From DHVE2 group archaeon (GTDB lineage Archaea > Thermoplasmatota > Thermoplasmata > Thermoplasmatales > Aciduliprofundaceae): 9,067 nucleotides of DNA. The stretch is taken from the NCBI GenBank assembly GCA_015522935.1, contig WALH01000005.1:1-9067 (forward strand). Reading direction: 5' to 3'. The position numbers were made by a program, and so were the translations under genes. Below the pieces are notes generated by a model that was not told the DNA's origin, did not search any database, and saw nothing but the letters and a program-made list of their open reading frames with translations. This document shows positions 5,369 to 9,067 of the stretch, one piece after another; the stretch's first letter is position 1, and each line of letters opens with the position of its first letter.

Positions 5369-6766
5369 ATGGAAGTTGATAAGGAGAACTTCAGCGAATG
5401 GTACAATGAAATCGTTGAGAAGGCAGGGCTTGTGGATAAAAGATATTCCATAAAAGGTATGCATGTCTGGCTTCCCTACGGATGGAATTTGATGCGTAAC
5501 ATTGATAATTACTTCCGTGAAATATTCTCACAATATGGTCATAGTGAGGTTAATTTCCCTCTTCTTATTCCCGAGACGGAGTTCAGAAAGGAGGCAGAGC
5601 ATATAAGAGGATTCGAAAACGAAGTTTACTGGGTCACGAAAGGCGGAGGGGATGAACTTGATGTGAAAATGGTTTTAAGGCCAACAAGTGAGACTGCGAT
5701 GTACCCTATGTTCTCCCTATGGATAAGAACCCACGCGGATTTGCCCCTCAAAATATTTCAGATTGTGGATATCTTTCGATATGAGACAAAACAGACGAGG
5801 ACTTTCATAAGAATGCGGCAGGTTCATTTCTTTGAGGCACATACAGCTCATGAAACCTACGAGGACGCGGAAAATCAAATTAAGGAGGATATTGAGATAT
5901 GGAAGAAAATAGCGGATAAACTGGCGTTGCCATACAGGATAGTGAAAAAAACTGACTGGGACAAGTTCCCAGGTGCGGTTTATTCCATAGGAGCCGAGAC
6001 AGTAATGCCCTCTGGGAGATCTTTACAGATAGCCACGTTCCATCAATATGGCCAGAAATTCTCTAAGCCTTATGGTATTGAGTATCTGAAGGAGGATGGA
6101 ACTCACGATTATGTCCATCAAACAACATTTGGTATGAGTGAGCGTCTTATAGGAGCTATAATCGGTATACACGGTGATGATCGAGGCCTTATCCTTCCCC
6201 CGGAAATTGCACCAATACAGGTGGTGATAGTACCCATAATAGGTGAGGATAAGGAAAAAATTCTTGATGAAGCAAGAAAAATTAAGGATGAGTTGAAGGA
6301 TTTTCGTGTGCATTTGGACCATCGTGATAATTACACGCCGGGCTACAAGTTTTACGATTGGGAACTGAAAGGTGTTCCACTGCGAGTTGAAATCGGACCG
6401 CGGGATTTGAAGAAGAATCAGGTTGTACTTGTTAGAAGGGACACAGGGAAGAAGTTCAGTGTGCCAAGGGACAAACTGCATGAAAGAGTCATGGATATGC
6501 TTGAAAGAATTCAAAGGGATATGACAGAGAAGGCAAGAAATGAGATGGAGGGAAGAATAAAGTACACTGATGATTTGGAGGAGATAAAAAATAATACAGG
6601 CGTGTTCGGGGTTCACTGGTGCGGTAACGATGAATGTGGTCACAAAATAGAGAATATAACAGAAAAAAGAATAATAGGCATATCATTAGAGGAGGAATCA
6701 CTTGGAAAATGTGTTGTATGTGGAAAGAGTACAAATAAAATTGCTTATGTTACAAGACCCTACTGA
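5369..6766 (+). CDS. proS: Prolyl-tRNA synthetase, archaeal/eukaryotic type
   Basis: A class II aminoacyl-tRNA synthetase of 465 residues that charges tRNA-Pro with proline in the cytoplasm. The catalytic core contains LRPTSETAMYPMFSLWIRTH, the motif 2 region FRYETKQTRTFIRMRQV, and motif 3 as GMSERLIGAIIGIHGDDRG. The anticodon-binding domain begins at about residue 285 (IAPIQVVIVPI) and includes DNYTPGYKFYDWELKGVPLR. The C-terminal domain carries C418, C423, C448 and C451 (CX4C...CX2C), the zinc site typical of archaeal-type ProRS, and ends in Arg-Pro-Tyr, the terminal tyrosine being usual in this group. There is no bacterial-type editing insertion between motifs 2 and 3. Length and motifs are normal, so the gene looks functional. 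It is transcribed alone from a leaderless promoter, divergent from the metal operon. Its last codon and stop overlap the 3' end of the convergent small membrane protein gene by 7 nt. Confidence 0.98.
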   Translation: MEVDKENFSEWYNEIVEKAGLVDKRYSIKGMHVWLPYGWNLMRNIDNYFREIFSQYGHSEVNFPLLIPETEFRKEAEHIRGFENEVYWVTKGGGDELDVKMVLRPTSETAMYPMFSLWIRTHADLPLKIFQIVDIFRYETKQTRTFIRMRQVHFFEAHTAHETYEDAENQIKEDIEIWKKIADKLALPYRIVKKTDWDKFPGAVYSIGAETVMPSGRSLQIATFHQYGQKFSKPYGIEYLKEDGTHDYVHQTTFGMSERLIGAIIGIHGDDRGLILPPEIAPIQVVIVPIIGEDKEKILDEARKIKDELKDFRVHLDHRDNYTPGYKFYDWELKGVPLRVEIGPRDLKKNQVVLVRRDTGKKFSVPRDKLHERVMDMLERIQRDMTEKARNEMEGRIKYTDDLEEIKNNTGVFGVHWCGNDECGHKIENITEKRIIGISLEEESLGKCVVCGKSTNKIAYVTRPY

Positions 6767-6930
6767 AGTTTTGCTAAAAATGCGCCCAAAATGCCGAACG
6801 CCAACAAAACAACGGTTACAGAATACAGCCCTACATCTGTCCATGCATCGTAGAGGAATGCCCATGCGAAATAAAACACCAAACCTACGGCTATTAGGAG
6901 CCAGCTGAGTATCCATATGGCACTATTCAT
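6760..6930 (-). CDS. Small two-helix membrane protein, function unknown
   Basis: An open frame of 56 residues from ATG 6930 to TAG at 6760-6762. It has two hydrophobic segments of about 18-20 residues, roughly 5-26 (IWILSWLLIAVGLVFYFAWA) and 34-53 (GLYSVTVVLLAFGILGAFLA), separated by a short polar acidic loop (YDAWTD) and ending in a short basic tail (AKLQ). This is a compact helical-hairpin membrane protein; I do not recognise the family. Support for a real gene: the hydrophobic pattern is clean, a TATA box lies about 23 bp before the ATG in the only 30-bp gap available, and the frame fills the space between proS and the radical SAM gene. Its stop codon lies inside the end of proS on the opposite strand. 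A coupled role with the radical SAM gene upstream is possible but unsupported. Confidence 0.7.
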   Translation of the reverse strand: MNSAIWILSWLLIAVGLVFYFAWAFLYDAWTDVGLYSVTVVLLAFGILGAFLAKLQ

Positions 6931-6947
6931 GAGGGGTGAATCCTCGC

Positions 6948-6957
6948 ATTATATAAA
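6948..6957 (-). promoter_or_regulatory. TATA box of the small membrane protein gene
   Basis: The minus strand reads TTTATATAAT, centred about 23 bp upstream of ATG 6930, in the 30-bp gap after the radical SAM stop codon. It suggests an independent, leaderless transcript. Confidence 0.55.
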
Positions 6958-6960
6958 AAT

Positions 6961-8547
6961 TCATCTGCACGTTTTATCCCAGTCCACATGTTCACCTTTT
7001 ACATCCTTATTCTTGCTCTTTCCAAAATTTTTATCGTGATGACTTCCCGGCTCACTTAAATATCCTTTCTTCTTTGCAGCCCTTTCAACAAGATCTATGA
7101 AAACATGGTAGAAAGGCATCATGAACATTCCATACCAGTGCTCCTCGAAATAATTTTTTAAAATATTCTTTCCCTGCCTTATTCCATGTGTGAGGCATCT
7201 TTTTAAAAGTTCCAGGTGCACCTCGCTTAATCTGTAGGCACGGAACCAATCTTTGCCATTTAGCAATCCCATTGGAACGAAGAACATAGGCATTATTATC
7301 GCTTTAAAATCCCAGAGTTCGTCTACTAACTCCAATGTTTGAATCACATCATCCTCAGTTTCTTCAGGAAGCCCGGCGATAAGTGTCATAGCGGGTTGCA
7401 TACCAACATCCTGCATTATGCCTGCGCCTTCAAGCACGATTTCAGGCCATTTTTCCGTATCAAATGGCTTTGCCTTCTGGGGCATTATTATTTTTGCCAA
7501 TCTTGGAGAGCCTGTCTCAATTCCAATCTCTGCACCCCACCATGACTGGTTCTCGTCAATTATAATATCCGCTAATTTTTCCATGAGTCTTGAGTCTCTC
7601 TGAGCTTTAACAATCGCAGCTATGCTTGCATGAGCCCATACTATCTTTTTGTAATGCTTCTTGAAAAGTTGGTGTAATTTTATTAGTTTCTCTTCGTTGG
7701 GAATTATGTACGATGGTGGTTTTGCACCGTACAGGAGGACATCTTCACTGTGTATTATTCCATTCTCTACCCCATTACGAACATTCACCAGAATCTCCTT
7801 CTCGATTTTTTCAAAGGGCATATAGCGGAGAGGTCTGAGTGTGACTGAGCAGAATTTACAGCCACGTGGGCAACCACGCATAACTTCAACAAGTCCATTC
7901 ACGCTTGGAAGTTTTATTTCCGAAATTTCATCTATTTTAGGCGAGTTTGATGGTTTGACATCCAGAAATTTAGGCAACTCTTCACCTTTCAAAGCTTTGC
8001 GAACTAAATCTCCTACAACCCTTTCACCCTCACCATCCACTACACTATCAACACCCCATTCTTTCATCTTATCCTCCCTATATTTCCAGTGCCAAGCAGC
8101 TGGCCCTCCAGCTATTATTTTCACACCCCTCCTTTTCATTTCTCTCACAGCAGGAGAATTCATCAATCTTTCGAATGATCTTGCATTGACTGTTTCCATT
8201 TTGAAAATTGATGCGAAAGTGCTTGAAGGGGGCCCAAATCCAAAATAATCGTGGTGGGAAAGTAAAAGAACCTTAGCCTCGTCTACATGTTTGTGAAGAT
8301 GATCAGGGTCAATTATAGCAGCGTCAAACCCCTCATCTATTAACTTTGCCTCCACCTTTCTCAATCCATAGGGTGCCTCTAATGGGCGACCATCCTTATC
8401 TATGACTTTCATCTTGGGAGCAAATAGCCAGAGCCATACCTTTTCTGGTAAAATTACAGGTGCTCCTGTTGTTCCAAATCCCAGAAATTCCTTGTGATGG
8501 TGGTTAGACATCATTGTTCTGTCTGTGGTGAGGACGACTTCAACCAT
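6961..8547 (-). CDS. B12-binding-type radical SAM protein, function unassigned
   Basis: A 528-residue radical SAM protein of the BchE-like COG1032 class. The iron-sulfur motif is CPRGCKFC (C226, C230, C233; CX3CX2C), within VEVMRGCPRGCKFCSV. The N-terminal about 200 residues look like a cobalamin-binding-type Rossmann domain: YGLRKVEAKLIDEGFDAAII, LLSHHDYFGFGPPSSTF, KIIAGGPAAW and VVDGEGERVVGDL. The classic DxHxxG cobalt-coordinating motif is not visible, so cobalamin may bind base-off without a protein ligand, or not at all. The SAM barrel continues with SEDVLLYGAKPPSYI, WWGAEIGIETGSPRLA and LIAGLPEETEDDV. A His-rich start (SNHHHKEFLGFG) and a C-terminal about 120-residue helical region complete it. 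Known relatives of this architecture methylate or couple unactivated carbons, including archaeal tetraether-lipid enzymes, but I cannot assign a substrate. It is divergent from rlmH, with start codons 53 bp apart. Confidence 0.9.
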   Translation of the reverse strand: MVEVVLTTDRTMMSNHHHKEFLGFGTTGAPVILPEKVWLWLFAPKMKVIDKDGRPLEAPYGLRKVEAKLIDEGFDAAIIDPDHLHKHVDEAKVLLLSHHDYFGFGPPSSTFASIFKMETVNARSFERLMNSPAVREMKRRGVKIIAGGPAAWHWKYREDKMKEWGVDSVVDGEGERVVGDLVRKALKGEELPKFLDVKPSNSPKIDEISEIKLPSVNGLVEVMRGCPRGCKFCSVTLRPLRYMPFEKIEKEILVNVRNGVENGIIHSEDVLLYGAKPPSYIIPNEEKLIKLHQLFKKHYKKIVWAHASIAAIVKAQRDSRLMEKLADIIIDENQSWWGAEIGIETGSPRLAKIIMPQKAKPFDTEKWPEIVLEGAGIMQDVGMQPAMTLIAGLPEETEDDVIQTLELVDELWDFKAIIMPMFFVPMGLLNGKDWFRAYRLSEVHLELLKRCLTHGIRQGKNILKNYFEEHWYGMFMMPFYHVFIDLVERAAKKKGYLSEPGSHHDKNFGKSKNKDVKGEHVDWDKTCR

Positions 8548-8568
8548 GTTATCACGTTGCGGGCAATG

Positions 8569-8585
8569 TTTAAGAACTTATAAAC
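8569..8585. promoter_or_regulatory. Bidirectional TATA region between the radical SAM gene and rlmH
   Basis: The plus strand reads TTTAAGAACTTATAAAC. TTTAAGAA (8569-8576) is centred 27 bp before the rlmH ATG at 8600, and its complement TTCTTAAA is centred about 26 bp before the radical SAM ATG at 8547. The adjacent TTTATAAG (minus strand, about 8577-8584) is an alternative box for the radical SAM gene. The two start codons are separated by only 52 bp, so both promoters must share this stretch. Confidence 0.55.
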
Positions 8586-8599
8586 ATTTCGTAATTTCA

Positions 8600-8989
8600 A
8601 TGCTTCCAGTTAAAATTAAAATCGTTAATTTGGGGCGTGTTGAAAGGGAGTTCAGGAATGTGATAGAGGAATACGAGAGGAGATTGAAGAATTTGGCACG
8701 TGTGAAGTTCGAGAATAAAATTCCGGAAGATGCAATACTTTTAGACGAGAAGGGGAAGGAATTGAGCAGTGAGCAATTCTACGAACTAATCCTTAGAAAA
8801 TCTCAGGAAGGAAAGGAAATAACCTTCGTGGTTGGCCCTCCGGAGGGATTTTCCGAAGAATTGAAGGAAAGACGTAAGAAAATTGCAGTTTCGAAATTCA
8901 CGCTCAGGCATGAAATCGCTTATCTTATTCTTTTAGAGCAGGTTTACAGGGTTCTTCTGAGGATTCACGGCACGAAATATGAGAAGTGA
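8600..8989 (+). CDS. rlmH: RlmH-type rRNA large subunit pseudouridine methyltransferase (SPOUT)
   Basis: A 129-residue SPOUT methyltransferase of the RlmH family (COG1576), which in bacteria N3-methylates pseudouridine 1915 in helix 69 of 23S rRNA using SAM. Visible motifs are LLDEKGKELSSEQF (47-60), the SAM-knot loop FVVGPPEGF (76-84), SKFTLRHEIA (98-107) and LLEQVYRVLLRIHG (111-124). Bacterial RlmH is about 155 residues; this one lacks most of the segment between the KFENKIPE strand and LLDEKGK. The bacterial loop is usually G-G-A-D/E-G, here G-P-P-E-G. The tail ends TKYEK where bacterial enzymes have PYHR. ATG 8600 is chosen over an in-frame ATG at 8525, because the homology starts at VKIKIVNLG and a TATA-like box lies 27 bp upstream; the longer frame would run into the divergent gene. 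Assignment to the family is firm; the exact rRNA target in archaea is by analogy. Confidence 0.9.
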   Translation: MLPVKIKIVNLGRVEREFRNVIEEYERRLKNLARVKFENKIPEDAILLDEKGKELSSEQFYELILRKSQEGKEITFVVGPPEGFSEELKERRKKIAVSKFTLRHEIAYLILLEQVYRVLLRIHGTKYEK

Positions 8990-9003
8990 GGAGTGGTAAA
9001 AAC

Positions 9004-9010
9004 TTTATAC
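9004..9010 (+). promoter_or_regulatory. TATA box of the DUF72 gene
   Basis: TTTATAC preceded by the purine-rich GGTAAAAA lies about 24 bp before ATG 9031. It predicts a leaderless transcript starting at the ATG. The box lies in the 41-bp gap after rlmH. Confidence 0.5.
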
Positions 9011-9030
9011 TTTCCTGATAATCTTTCATT

Positions 9031-9067
9031 ATGATTCATATCGGTACCTGTGGATTTCCGGTATCAC
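9031..9067 (+). CDS. DUF72 / YecE-family protein, N-terminal fragment only
   Basis: Twelve codons are visible before the window ends: MIHIGTCGFPVS. This is the usual opening of archaeal DUF72 proteins (COG1801; the first TIM-barrel strand, with the pattern hGTCGFPVS or GTSGW). The biochemical function of the family is not established. The gene follows rlmH by 41 bp on the same strand, with its own TATA-like box. Confidence 0.75.
   Translation, partial: MIHIGTCGFPVS

Noticed and set aside
6023..6643. A 206-codon open frame on the minus strand inside proS
   Set aside because: It is entirely antisense to a well supported synthetase gene, has a composition unlike any domain I know, and no start signals.
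6766..6780. Terminator after proS
   Set aside because: There is no hairpin or strong T-tract here; the sequence is coding for the convergent small membrane protein.
8525..8599. Longer rlmH starting at ATG 8525
   Set aside because: The extra 25 residues have no family support and would overlap the divergent radical SAM start and both promoters.
1..9067. CRISPR arrays, tRNA or rRNA genes, insertion sequences
   Set aside because: I saw no regularly spaced repeats, cloverleaf or rRNA-like segments, transposase motifs or terminal inverted repeats in the gaps.

Overview
The window looks like a piece of archaeal chromosome. The prolyl-tRNA synthetase is of the archaeal/eukaryotic type with a C-terminal zinc site. 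Promoters are TATA/BRE-like boxes about 24-27 bp upstream of the start codons, and the two internal cistrons carry GGTGAT/GGGAGTGA ribosome-binding sites matching an archaeal 16S 3' end. A true DNA gyrase A subunit (intact GyrA box) in such a genome points to a gyrase-bearing euryarchaeon. My best guess is a Thermoplasmata/Aciduliprofundum-like lineage, but this is inference and the genus is not secure.

Layout. 1-2318 (-): gyrA, running off the left edge. 2361-3068 (-): a metallo-beta-lactamase-fold protein of the dihydropterin / ribofuranosylaminobenzene-phosphate synthase family (COG1237). 3110-5034 (-): a compact metal-uptake operon, read as DtxR-like regulator, then ABC ATPase, then ABC-3 family permease, with overlapping genes and no substrate-binding protein gene. 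5035-5368: a 334-bp divergent intergenic region holding a palindromic operator, two promoters, a second inverted repeat and what appears to be a wreck of a DNA methyltransferase. 5369-6766 (+): proS. 6760-6930 (-): an unlisted 56-residue two-helix membrane protein whose 3' end overlaps the end of proS. 6961-8547 (-): a large B12-type radical SAM protein. 8600-8989 (+): rlmH, divergent from the radical SAM gene across a 52-bp shared promoter. 9031-9067 (+): the first codons of a DUF72/YecE-family protein.

How it works together. The metal operon is likely autoregulated: a near-perfect 17-bp palindrome sits between the TATA box and the start codon of the regulator, so bound repressor would block initiation. 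The regulator lacks most canonical DtxR/MntR metal ligands and has an unusual set of cysteines. Every gene that heads a transcription unit appears to be leaderless, while the two downstream cistrons of the metal operon have Shine-Dalgarno sequences. The rest is mostly housekeeping (gyrase, proS, rlmH). The most unusual items are the methyltransferase remnant, the altered metal regulator with its operator, and the radical SAM enzyme of unassigned function.
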